12,277 nt of DNA from JAYEJW01 sp034716535 (GTDB lineage Bacteria > Pseudomonadota > Gammaproteobacteria > Chromatiales > Chromatiaceae), in assembly GCA_034716535.1 (NCBI GenBank), contig JAYEJW010000250.1, forward strand, positions 1 to 12,277. The letters run 5' to 3'. Within the stretch, counting starts at the first letter, position 1, and each line of letters begins with the position of its first letter. A program made the position numbers and the translations under genes. The notes below the pieces were generated by a model. That model ran no database searches, had not been told where the DNA came from, and saw only the letters and a program-made list of their open reading frames with translations. This document shows positions 6,839 to 12,277 of the stretch, piece after piece.

Positions 6839-7220
6839 CAGAACGAAACCGGGTCATCGAATGGCGCATCGTCCTGTTGCACGTCCTTCTTCTTGCGTGC
6901 GACTCCAGGTCGAACAGTACGCGCCGATATCGCCGTGTCAGCAATGACCTGTAATTGTTCGCGCTCGCCGCCGTCCTTGCCTATCCATCGGTTCATCGAG
7001 ACGCGACCGGCGAGACTCACTAGGTCGCCTTTCCTGTGCCGAGCCAGAGTCTCCGCCGCGCGGCCGAAGCAGAGCACGGACATCCACAACGTTTTTGCTC
7101 GGCCGCGTTGTGACCGGTGACGTCGACCGCAATGCTGCTTGTCACCATTTGGTTGTCGTTGCTGGTGGTCCTGGTCTCCGGGTCTCGGCCTAGCCTGCCG
7201 TAAATCGCCGCTTGCATCAT
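6838..7220 (-). pseudogene. ssb: Single-stranded DNA-binding protein, frameshifted
   Basis: Two frames together make an SSB of about 127 residues. The first, from ATG 7220 (AGAGAGG ten bases upstream; a second ATG follows at 7217), gives AAIYGRLGRDPETR, then MVTSSIAVDV and ends the homologous part with EQK. The second resumes with WMSVLCFGRAAETLARHRKG, then LVSLAGRVSMNRW and IADTAISARTVRPG. It ends with the acidic tip APFDDPVSF, a variant of the usual DDDIPF that recruits partner proteins. The break is at a five-A run on the coding strand (T run 7092-7096); a sixth A would restore one frame. It may be a true mutation, a homopolymer error in the assembly, or a -1 slip on AAAAAC. If intact, the protein would bind single strands during replication of the element. 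The stop overlaps the next gene's start. Confidence 0.8.
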
Positions 7221-7382
7221 CGGGTGAGTACCTCTCTCTCGTCGGTGCTGAACGGGGTCGGCAGTCGTTGTGCCTCGACCATCAGCGCCAGCGCCTAGAC
7301 GGCGGAGCGCGATCTGCAGGAGCAGGTCGTCAACGCCAGCTGGAAGCTCGGCAAGCAAGCGGTTGCGGTTCGGTGTGGTCAT
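7217..7382 (-). pseudogene. Decayed small ORF upstream of ssb
   Basis: From ATG 7382 the frame gives RLLAELPAGVDDLLLQIALR and then loses sense. Shifting frame at the doubled AGCGCC (7284-7295) gives LMVEAQRLPTPFSTDEREVL, ending in a TGA that overlaps the ssb ATG as ATGA. Removing seven bases around that duplication (roughly 7284-7297) joins the halves into one 52-residue protein. The fit of the joined length and the ATGA overlap suggest a real small gene of the ssb operon that has taken a short insertion. I do not know its family, and no strong ribosome site precedes ATG 7382. It remains possible that these are chance frames. Confidence 0.4.
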
Positions 7383-7472
7383 GGTTTTGGTTTGCGCGAA
7401 ATTGCGACCGCGACCTGTTTTCGCCTACTTCGGGTAGCAGGAAGAGAAGCGGTACATATGGCTGTATAAGAA

Positions 7473-7606
7473 GGTGTACAGGCACCAGGACAAGCAGAGG
7501 GTGAAAAACAGCCCTGACTTGTATAGGCACCAGGACAAGGGAAGGCGCTTGCTTGTATAGGCACCAGGACAAGTAGCGTTCTGACTTGTATAGGCACCAG
7601 GACAAG
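7473..7606 (+). repeat. Four iterons: probable replication origin
   Basis: Three copies of a 22-bp repeat are identical (7518-7539, 7552-7573, 7585-7606; shared core TGTATAGGCACCAGGACAAG) and a fourth (7473-7494) differs at three positions. Starts are 45, 34 and 33 bp apart, close to whole helical turns, so a protein would meet them on about the same face. Each repeat is bounded by CTTGT and ACAAG, a small inverted repeat. They begin 22 bp past the stop of the winged-helix gene and lie before the ssb operon, the usual setting of plasmid iterons beside their initiator. A T7 tract (7609-7615) adjoins the last copy. I found no clear DnaA box. Replication function is inferred. Confidence 0.75.
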
Positions 7607-7628
7607 GGTTTTTTTGGCGCTCCCATTT

Positions 7629-8174
7629 TCAACGCGCGCCGGCCCGCTTCCGCTGCGGTTGCACTTCTGCGTTGAGCCTTGCGAGTCTTGTAGAAGACGC
7701 TCGCAAGTTGCGCTCGTGCTCGTCGCATAGGTGGCGCGTCCTGAGACTGCGGTATTGCAGCGTCCAACAGCGCAGCGGAGTTGGTGACGCCTCTACGCCT
7801 TCGTCGAACTTATATGACGGCTCCTCGTCGAGTCCGAGCCAAGCGACTCCGAACAAAGACGGCGTGTTCAGCCCGCCTCGGCGCGTCTCAACGGCAAGCC
7901 CGTAGAACGCAAGCTCCGCTATCCCTCTGCGCGCCGTCGCTCTGCTTATGCGGTGCTTCTCGCAAGCCGCCGGAGCAATGGTGAAGTCTCCGTTATTGTG
8001 GCCTCTGTACTGGCTAAGCAGGAATAGCAGCGTGCGCAGCGCCGCTCTTGATAGAACGTCTATCGCCGCCTTGCCGTTGAAATCCGGGTCCGGCCTGAAC
8101 AACAACTCAGGCAGTGCTAAATACCTTTTCGGCATCGATACCCGCGAATTGCTCGCCGCCGGCTTGCGGGACAT
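7629..8174 (-). CDS. Winged-helix protein, candidate replication initiator
   Basis: This 181-residue protein has a winged-helix region at about residues 40-112. It starts RAALRTLLFLLSQYRGHN, continues FTIAPAACEKHRISRATARR (a helix-turn-helix with its recognition helix) and ends in a wing around RRGGLNTPSLFGVAW. The C-terminal 50 residues are Arg-rich and probably unstructured or DNA-contacting. It lacks rolling-circle, primase or helicase motifs. Its gene abuts the iteron array, which is why I suggest it binds the iterons to start replication; a plain transcription regulator is the alternative. ATG 8174 is preferred over TTG 8177. It overlaps the stop of the preceding helix-turn-helix gene by one base (TGATG), so the two are translationally coupled. 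Confidence 0.6.
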   Translation of the reverse strand: MSRKPAASNSRVSMPKRYLALPELLFRPDPDFNGKAAIDVLSRAALRTLLFLLSQYRGHNNGDFTIAPAACEKHRISRATARRGIAELAFYGLAVETRRGGLNTPSLFGVAWLGLDEEPSYKFDEGVEASPTPLRCWTLQYRSLRTRHLCDEHERNLRASSTRLARLNAEVQPQRKRAGAR

Positions 8175-8542
8175 CAATCAGGCTCCCGCCGGCAAGCGCC
8201 GCCGTACGCTCTTCTGGCCTTTGCGCCGGTGACCCTTGGCCTACCCATGCCTTGCAGGCAGTAACGGCCTACGCGGTGCTCCGTGCCGTCTATGTCCCTG
8301 AGAATGTCCCACGCTGTGACAATGCGGTAACCGTCGCGCCGCAGCTCGAAGACGCGGGAAGCCGGCGACATAATGTGCAGGGTGGCGCGCGCCTCCAGGG
8401 TCGAGACGGTTCCGTGCTCTTGAAGGTAGCGAAGCAGCCGGGACCGTTGCCTTGCCGCCTGCTCAACCTGATAATGGGTGTCGCCTCTCTTGTTACCCGG
8501 TCGGTCGCCGCCAGCGCCGCCGGGTCCTTTCTTTGCTTGCAT
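8174..8542 (-). CDS. Helix-turn-helix protein of the element's early operon
   Basis: The 122-residue protein begins with a Gly/Lys-rich tail (1-30). It then shows a compact winged-helix segment at about 31-95: RQRSRLLRYLQEHGTVSTLE, a recognition helix around SPASRVFELRRDGY, and a wing ending HRVGRYCL. This resembles the short phage-type helix-turn-helix domains that gather several regulatory or replication-accessory proteins. The C-terminus is Arg-rich. AGGGAG six bases before ATG 8542 is a good ribosome site. It lies 15 bp after the AlpA-like gene and overlaps the next start by one base, so the three form one operon. Role in control of the element or at the origin is inferred. Confidence 0.65.
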   Translation of the reverse strand: MQAKKGPGGAGGDRPGNKRGDTHYQVEQAARQRSRLLRYLQEHGTVSTLEARATLHIMSPASRVFELRRDGYRIVTAWDILRDIDGTEHRVGRYCLQGMGRPRVTGAKARRAYGGACRREPD

Positions 8543-8557
8543 GGTCCACTCCCTGGT

Positions 8558-8800
8558 TCACGCTGCCGTCCGGCTCGTTGACGTAATTGGAGCCGGGAAG
8601 GACTTCAATACATCTCGTTTTCTATATCTGACGTTTCGTCCGTCCTTGATAAATGGGATACCGGTACCGGCCCATCGGTCCCTTTCCAGCTTTGCCGTTG
8701 AGCAGCCGCGTACGGCTGCTACGGTTTTGGTATCAAAGAGCGCATCGTCAGGAGCGGAATAGAACTCGTTAATGAGTTCAAGGCGCGTGGGTTCGGTCAT
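8558..8800 (-). CDS. AlpA/excisionase-like MerR-type DNA-binding protein
   Basis: The 80-residue protein carries a MerR-like winged helix at about 22-67: LFDTKTVAAVRGCSTAKLER (two helices of the helix-turn-helix), then GIPFIKDGRNVRYRKRDV (wing and final helix). This is the layout of AlpA and small excisionase or regulator proteins of integrative elements, which bend DNA at att sites or switch on the integrase. The start at ATG 8800 is chosen for AAGG six bases upstream; the frame upstream to 8908 has no family likeness. It is the first gene of the three-gene operon and is 245 bp from the integrase stop, with palindromes in the gap. Confidence 0.72.
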   Translation of the reverse strand: MTEPTRLELINEFYSAPDDALFDTKTVAAVRGCSTAKLERDRWAGTGIPFIKDGRNVRYRKRDVLKSFPAPITSTSRTAA

Positions 8801-8855
8801 TGGTTGCCTTGCTGGGTTAATCGTAGTTGCTACCATTGCAGCAAAGTTATTCCGC

Positions 8856-8868
8856 GTTGTCCAACAAC
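8856..8868. promoter_or_regulatory. GTTGT-N3-ACAAC dyad upstream of the AlpA-like gene
   Basis: A 5-bp inverted repeat with a 3-bp centre lies 56 bp upstream of ATG 8800 in the probable control region of the early operon. It could be an operator. No clear -35/-10 pair was found around it. Confidence 0.25.
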
Positions 8869-8945
8869 CGCAGGGCGAGACCCTCCTCTCCAGGAAAACG
8901 CGAAGCAATACAGCCGCTTCTTAATGACGAGCACGTCTAGGAATG

Positions 8946-8972
8946 GAAACGTTTCAATTAATGAAGCGCTTC
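8946..8972. promoter_or_regulatory. Twin palindromes GAARCGYTTC, candidate operators
   Basis: GAAACGTTTC (8946-8955) and GAAGCGCTTC (8963-8972) are perfect 10-bp palindromes sharing the pattern GAARCGYTTC, with centres 17 bp apart. A looser pair of the same half-sites, GAAGC 8902-8906 and GCTTC 8916-8920, lies nearby. They stand between the integrase stop and the AlpA-like operon, where a repressor of the element would act. The binding protein is unknown; one of the two helix-turn-helix proteins just downstream is an obvious candidate. Confidence 0.45.
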
Positions 8973-9045
8973 GAGGCGTAGAGGGGAGCCGGGTCAGCGG
9001 TGAAGGCGGCCGCTTTCGGGAGCCATCCTAGACCCGGTGAGCGAG

Positions 9046-10326
9046 CTATACGGGTTTCTTCAGCCGTTCGAGCGCACGCAGGAAGGCGTCCGGGTCGCTG
9101 GCAATGTGCGGTGCCTTGTGGATGTCCAGAACGTCCGCTGACGGCTTCACGTCTGCCGCCTTCAGGATGTAGTCCGTCACCTTCTGCATTGGCTTCCTGA
9201 GCCGCTCCACGTCCGCGACGATATATCCGGCGGTCACGTCCGCATTGCTCTTGTGGTTCAGTAGCCGCTTGAGCGCATAGGCGGGAATATCGAGCGACTC
9301 GGCAATGGTGATGAAAGTCCGCCGCAAGTCGTGAATAGTGAATTGCACGCCTGACGACTCCGTGACCTTCGCCATTTGCCGCCGTGGCTCCACCAGATAG
9401 CCGCCAGCGCCGGGACCGGGAAACACAAAGTTGGTTGTGGCGCTCGCCTTGCGCCGCTTGAGCAGCTCCAGCAGAAAGTCCGACAGCGGGAGAACGTGGT
9501 CCCGGCGGTTCTTCGTGTCGATAATGGTCAAGGTCCGGTCCGCGAAGTCCACACGGTCCCAGGTAAGACGCGCCGCCTCCTGCCGCCTCAGTCCCGTAAA
9601 CAGGACCAGCAGCAGATAGTCACGCACCACGCTATCCTTGCCGCTGCCGAGCGACTGAACGGCCTGGAACCAAGGTCGAAGCTGGTGCGCCTTGATAACC
9701 GTCTGCCGCCGTTCAACGCGATACCACGCGCGCGTTGCAGACAGCCGTTTGACCGGGTTTTCCGGCAAGATGGTTTTCCCGTCTGCCGTCTCGTAGCGGT
9801 TCGCCGCGAAGTTCATCACGGCACGCAGTACGCGCATGGCGAGGTTCGCGTAGGCTTCGCCGTGGTCTTTGGCAAGCTTGCGGTGCCGCTTCTCCACCAT
9901 GTCCTTGGTGACGTCCACCAGCGCCTTGCGCTGCCAGTCAGGGAAGCATCGGCGGGTCACGTTGCGGTACTGCGTGACGGTCGCCACCTTCAGCGTCTTG
10001 CGGGTCTCTAGGTAAGCGTCGAAAGCTTCCGCCAGGGTAATGGCTCGCGCCCGCGCTTCCCTCGCCTCGCCCTCCGGGTCACGGCCTGCCGCTATCTGGC
10101 CTAAACGCTCTTTCGCGAGCTTGCGCGCCTGCTCTACGGTCAGGTTGGGATATTTGCCAAGCGTGACGCGCCGGCTCTTGCGGTTGACGCGAGTCTCCAC
10201 GACGAACGAGCGCTGTCCGGTGCTCGTGATACGCACAGCAAAGCCTTTCAGTTCGTCGTCACGATAGAAGGCTTGTCCGGTGGCGGGTGGTTTCAGTCGG
10301 ACAACGGCGGTCTTGTTCAGTCGCAT
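9046..10326 (-). CDS. Tyrosine integrase of the tRNA-targeting P4 type
   Basis: This 426-residue recombinase inserts and excises the element at tRNA-Asn. The N-terminal part (about 1-90) has the DUF4102-like arm-binding domain, with DDELKGFAVRITSTGQRSF and RRVTLGKYPNLTVEQARKLA. A core-binding helical domain follows (about 95-200). The catalytic domain shows all the expected residues: R247 in FTGLRRQEA, K272 in DTKNRRDHVLPL, H332 and R335 in IHDLRRTF, H358 in LLNHKS, and Y368 as nucleophile in TAGYIV. ATG 10326 is chosen over 10404: AGGGAG lies eight bases upstream, the family N-terminus begins there, and the longer frame would run through the arm repeats. It is transcribed away from attR. No residue needed for catalysis is missing. 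Confidence 0.95.
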   Translation of the reverse strand: MRLNKTAVVRLKPPATGQAFYRDDELKGFAVRITSTGQRSFVVETRVNRKSRRVTLGKYPNLTVEQARKLAKERLGQIAAGRDPEGEAREARARAITLAEAFDAYLETRKTLKVATVTQYRNVTRRCFPDWQRKALVDVTKDMVEKRHRKLAKDHGEAYANLAMRVLRAVMNFAANRYETADGKTILPENPVKRLSATRAWYRVERRQTVIKAHQLRPWFQAVQSLGSGKDSVVRDYLLLVLFTGLRRQEAARLTWDRVDFADRTLTIIDTKNRRDHVLPLSDFLLELLKRRKASATTNFVFPGPGAGGYLVEPRRQMAKVTESSGVQFTIHDLRRTFITIAESLDIPAYALKRLLNHKSNADVTAGYIVADVERLRKPMQKVTDYILKAADVKPSADVLDIHKAPHIASDPDAFLRALERLKKPV

Positions 10327-10340
10327 GGCCTCGCTCCCTG

Positions 10341-10360
10341 TGTAGACGCCATGTAGACGC
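10341..10360 (+). repeat. Paired TGTAGACGC nonamers (right candidate arm sites)
   Basis: TGTAGACGC at 10341-10349 and 10352-10360 repeats the left-end pair exactly, again 11 bp apart and in the same direction. They sit 15-34 bp upstream of the integrase start, between it and a possible promoter. Integrase binding here could therefore also repress its own gene. Binding and autoregulation are inferred. Confidence 0.65.
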
Positions 10361-10368
10361 TTCGCATC

Positions 10369-10423
10369 AAGCTGCTTCAAACAGCTTCCGGGGTAGTATG
10401 CCATGCAACCGCTTGTTTGTCCT
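10369..10423 (-). promoter_or_regulatory. Possible integrase promoter with adjacent dyad
   Basis: On the minus strand, AGGACA (10423-10418) and CATACT (10400-10395) are 17 bases apart, a moderate match to a sigma70 promoter, about 70 bp upstream of ATG 10326. Between it and the arm repeats is the inverted repeat AAGCTG (10369-10374) / CAGCTT (10382-10387), a possible operator. Confidence 0.35.
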
Positions 10424-10479
10424 TCGTTTATCTGTTTCCTTCAAAGTCGCTCGAAGTCGCTCAATTGCGTCTTCCTGTA

Positions 10480-10526
10480 ACTGTTAATCACTAGGTCAGA
10501 GGTTCGAGTCCTCTCCGGGGAGCCAA
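10480..10526 (+). repeat. attR core: displaced 3' part of tRNA-Asn
   Basis: This is the exact 47-bp copy of 4152-4198. It starts at the anticodon loop side and includes the T arm, the 3' acceptor strand, CCA and one more A, but lacks the acceptor 5' strand and D arm, so it is not a tRNA gene. It marks the element's right boundary and is the original chromosomal 3' end. Confidence 0.93.
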
Positions 10527-10533
10527 CGAAATC

Positions 10534-10563
10534 AAGGGGTTGCGAGGAATCGCAACCCTTTTT
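10534..10563 (+). terminator. Displaced original tRNA terminator
   Basis: GGGTTGCG (10537-10544) pairs with CGCAACCC (10551-10558) around a 6-base loop, followed by TTTTT (10559-10563); flanking A-T pairs can extend it with a one-base bulge. Its place eight bases past the att copy matches the terminator at 4206, so it was probably the tRNA-Asn terminator before the element inserted. Confidence 0.8.
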
Positions 10564-10570
10564 CTTTGCC

Positions 10571-10592
10571 CGTGGCGCACTCGTGGCGCACT
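10571..10592 (+). repeat. Orphan tandem 11-bp repeat outside attR
   Basis: CGTGGCGCACT is repeated directly at 10571-10581 and 10582-10592. The spacing (11 bp) and distance from the tRNA end (about 45 bp) match the element's own TGTAGACGC pair, but the sequence differs and it lies outside the element. It looks like the arm-site pair of another, lost integrative element. Confidence 0.6.
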
Positions 10593-10683
10593 CAGCCACA
10601 ACAAAACACAGCGATTCTCCTGCACGACGTGCGCTGAAGTGGACGGAAATGTTTCTTGTGCGCGAACGCAAATAGACCCCACG

Positions 10684-10696
10684 GGTGCGCCTCCTT
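10684..10696 (-). repeat. Copy of the propeller gene's ribosome-site segment
   Basis: On the minus strand AAGGAGGCGCACC here is identical to the 13 bases just before the propeller gene's ATG (12045-12033). It lies downstream of that gene's stop and precedes a GTG (10682) opening a 63-codon frame that ends in the antisense of the tRNA fragment. That frame has no family likeness. The segment may be a remnant of a duplicated gene start. Confidence 0.4.
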
Positions 10697-10727
10697 GCGT
10701 CGCCGTCGGGTCTAACGAGATCGATCC

Positions 10728-12032
10728 TTACTGGATCGTCACCAGCGCGGAATCCAGGAAGGTTGCATCCAAGACCCCGTCCACGTTGTCATCGAAGGCA
10801 AAGTAGAACCGGTAAACGCCCGCAGGCAGGGCGCTCATATCCAACACCGGGAAATCGGTGAGCGTCATGAGAGGGCCGCCATAAGCGCGGATCGGAGTAG
10901 GAGACCTCTCCCACCCCGCCAACGTGTACCAATAGAAAGCCCCGGACGGCACCCGTGTGGCCACCCACCAGTCAACCGCTGTTCCGTCCAAATAACCCGG
11001 GTCGACGTTGAGCGTCACCAGAAGCGGATCACCTTCGTCGATGGCCAGAGGGCCGTCCTGTCCGTTAACCTCGACATCGGCCATGGTATCCATCACGAAT
11101 CCTGCGTCGATCTGATAGATTATCTTGGTCCAGTCCTCGGTAATCCAGAAATACTGGCCGTCCCAGGTCAGACCCTCCGGAATAATGCCCAGCGAAGCGA
11201 TCGACACGGCGTCGACCGTGTTGCCCGCCGTGTCGAACTTGTAGAGCATGAGGTCAAAGCGGTCCACGGCATAGATGTGACCGCCTTGCCACGTGAGTCC
11301 TTGCACCCCCGAGTAGGGATACGGAAAGGAACTCACGATGTCGCCCGTTGACCGATCGAGCTCGTAGATCATGGCGTAATAGGCATCGGACACCCAAAGG
11401 TTCCCTGAATCCTTGTCGTACGCCGTGCCATAGGGAGTCGCATCAGGAGAATCAGGGACCTCCCAGCTGTTCATCTGCTCACCGGAGGTCGTCAAGGTGA
11501 AGAGTTCGTCCGGCAGGGTGTCGCCGGGCGGCGGGTCTAAATCGTGTCGATATCTTGCGGTGTACAGGTAGGTGCCGTCCCAGGCGAGGCCCCCAAGATT
11601 GACTCCTGGCGCTTCGAAGTCAGAGAGGGCGTTTCCCGAGACGGGGTCGAACTCCCAGATCCGGCCGTAGAAATTCTCGGCGATCCAGAGACTGGCGCCA
11701 TCCCAGGCAAGCTCAGTCGCGCTCCACTCGGGCGAGTAGCCGAACGAGTGAATGACCGAGATCTCCCCTGACGAATCCCCCGAGGACGACTTCACGGAAG
11801 CCGTTGTCTGGTTGAACGACGAAGTGAGATCTGCATCAGCCGACACCCGGATGTTGTGCACCGGGTCTAATGCCAAGTTAACGTTGGTATCGATGGAGTA
11901 TGCTCCCTGCAGGTCGACGAAGTCAGATATCGGCCTCAGGTGCGTTGTGCTCTGTCCTTTGCCGCTCACCGGCGGGGCAATTCCCACGAAGGCGAGGATC
12001 AGGAACACACAGAAATTCATTAACATCTTCAT
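10728..12032 (-). CDS. Secreted beta-propeller-like repeat protein
   Basis: The 434-residue protein starts with a typical signal peptide: MKM, a hydrophobic stretch to about residue 19, and a likely cut after VSG at 24. From about 105 to 310 five repeats follow a common pattern, (G)LAWDG then an aromatic strand then a D/E-x-D end: AWDGASLWIAE, AWDGTYLYTAR, a variant at 202-230 (NLWVSDAYY), TWQGGHIYAVD and TWDGQYFWITE. Such repeats form blades of a propeller. The final 110 residues form a separate domain with WWVATRVPSGAFYWY and FAFDDNVDG, seen at the ends of secreted proteins of environmental proteobacteria. A binding or structural role outside the cytoplasm is likely; no enzyme motif is visible. 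AAAGGAGG six bases before ATG 12032 is an excellent ribosome site. No T-rich terminator is clear downstream, only TAGACCC/GGGTCTA arms around the 10684 repeat. Confidence 0.82.
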   Translation of the reverse strand: MKMLMNFCVFLILAFVGIAPPVSGKGQSTTHLRPISDFVDLQGAYSIDTNVNLALDPVHNIRVSADADLTSSFNQTTASVKSSSGDSSGEISVIHSFGYSPEWSATELAWDGASLWIAENFYGRIWEFDPVSGNALSDFEAPGVNLGGLAWDGTYLYTARYRHDLDPPPGDTLPDELFTLTTSGEQMNSWEVPDSPDATPYGTAYDKDSGNLWVSDAYYAMIYELDRSTGDIVSSFPYPYSGVQGLTWQGGHIYAVDRFDLMLYKFDTAGNTVDAVSIASLGIIPEGLTWDGQYFWITEDWTKIIYQIDAGFVMDTMADVEVNGQDGPLAIDEGDPLLVTLNVDPGYLDGTAVDWWVATRVPSGAFYWYTLAGWERSPTPIRAYGGPLMTLTDFPVLDMSALPAGVYRFYFAFDDNVDGVLDATFLDSALVTIQ

Positions 12033-12164
12033 GGTGCGCCTCCTTTCTTCCCGGGGACGGAAAATACCGCTCCTCCTTCAAGTATATGTTCGTAACTCGT
12101 TGCGTTCCTGATGTACGTCAGTCACGCTGTAATGACCACAACTCAGGGGCCTTGGGTCATACCA

Positions 12165-12277
12165 TTACCCACAACTCTCCCCGATGCTGCGCTGAGCCTC
12201 GAGCGCGAGCACGAAATCGGGGACGCGTTGTAGACCGATCCAGAGCGTTTTCGGGCCCGGGAAGCCATCGTGTTTTC
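12165..12277 (-). CDS. C-terminus of an IS4-type transposase (5' part off the window)
   Basis: The last 36 codons of a minus-strand gene enter from the right edge and stop at TAA 12165. They read KHDGFPGPKTLWIGLQRV, then DFVLALEAQRSIGESCG. The block DG-PG-KTLW-GLQR with a following helix is the familiar ending of DDE transposases of the IS4 group (GGFLGRKxDGxPGxKTLW), where the lysine belongs to the YREK-side domain. The gene's catalytic part is outside the window, so completeness cannot be judged. A possible stem ATGACC/GGTCAT at about 12133-12159, just past the stop, may be part of the IS end or a terminator. The assignment rests on a short stretch. Confidence 0.55.
   Translation of the reverse strand, partial: KHDGFPGPKTLWIGLQRVPDFVLALEAQRSIGESCG

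Larger units (their letters stand above)
4152..10526. mobile_element. Small integrative element in tRNA-Asn (about 6.3 kb)
   Basis: The element is bounded by 47-bp direct repeats of the tRNA-Asn 3' end; one repeat to the next is 6,328 bp, the predicted size of the excised circle. All genes run leftward: integrase, AlpA-like protein, helix-turn-helix protein, winged-helix protein, iterons, decayed small ORF, frameshifted ssb, Spo11/Topo VI-A-like protein, HsdR-N nuclease-like protein. Candidate arm sites lie near both ends. No phage structural, relaxase, conjugation or partition gene is visible. It is therefore a satellite-like or plasmid-like integrative element that would need help to move between cells. 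Whether it still excises is unknown; two frame disruptions hint at decay. Confidence 0.9.

Noticed and set aside
7473..7606. CRISPR array
   Set aside because: Repeats are 22 bp with gaps of 11-23 bp of unequal length, only four copies, and no cas genes; iterons fit better.
7330..7767. Minus-strand frame with repeated LSWCLYK and LVLVPIQ peptides
   Set aside because: The peptide repeats are only the iterons read in different frames; no start signal or family.
8989..9037. CCGGGTC/GACCCGG arms past the integrase stop as a terminator
   Set aside because: The arms are 7 bp with a loop of over 30 bases and no T tract follows on the minus strand.
9376..10011. 211-codon plus-strand frame
   Set aside because: Antisense to the integrase catalytic domain; no family likeness.

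Overview
The window looks like a chromosome segment of a GC-rich proteobacterium. A gammaproteobacterium is most likely: the pcm gene, the YjgR/HerA-like ATPase and the tRNA-Asn all fit that group, but no rRNA or other lineage marker is present, so this is inference. A small mobile element interrupts the segment.

Left flank (1-4121): a secreted DUF2092 protein cut by the window edge (minus), about 490 bp with little content, and a DUF853/YjgR HerA-like ATPase (minus). Divergent from it is a short operon of a four-helix membrane protein followed by pcm (protein-L-isoaspartate methyltransferase). A near-consensus sigma70 promoter then drives tRNA-Asn(GTT).

Mobile element (about 4152-10526): the last 46 bases of tRNA-Asn plus one more base (47 bp, 4152-4198) are repeated exactly at 10480-10526. 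Between the copies lie 6.3 kb in which every gene is on the minus strand: a tyrosine integrase next to the right end, an AlpA/excisionase-like protein, a helix-turn-helix protein, a winged-helix protein with four iterons just past its 3' end, a decayed small ORF, a frameshifted ssb, a Spo11/topoisomerase VI subunit A-like protein, and a stand-alone type I restriction HsdR-N nuclease-like protein. Paired nonamers TGTAGACGC, 11 bp apart, lie near both ends and look like integrase arm sites. There are no capsid, conjugation or relaxase genes. The best reading is a cryptic integrative element that, once excised, could replicate from the iterons like a plasmid.

The most unusual gene is the Spo11/Topo VI-A-like protein. 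It has the candidate active-site tyrosine and both TOPRIM acidic motifs but no B subunit, and it overlaps ssb by one base. This matches the 'Mini-A' proteins described from mobile elements, whose function is unknown. Two adjacent frame disruptions (small ORF and ssb) suggest early decay, or in the ssb case a sequencing error.

Right flank (10527-12277): just outside the right att copy are a second tRNA-type terminator and a second pair of 11-bp-spaced repeats with a different sequence (GTGGCGCAC). They sit where the element's own arm sites sit relative to its tRNA end, so they look like the scar of an earlier element at the same tRNA. Then come a secreted beta-propeller-like protein (minus) and, at the edge, the C-terminus of an IS4-type transposase (minus).
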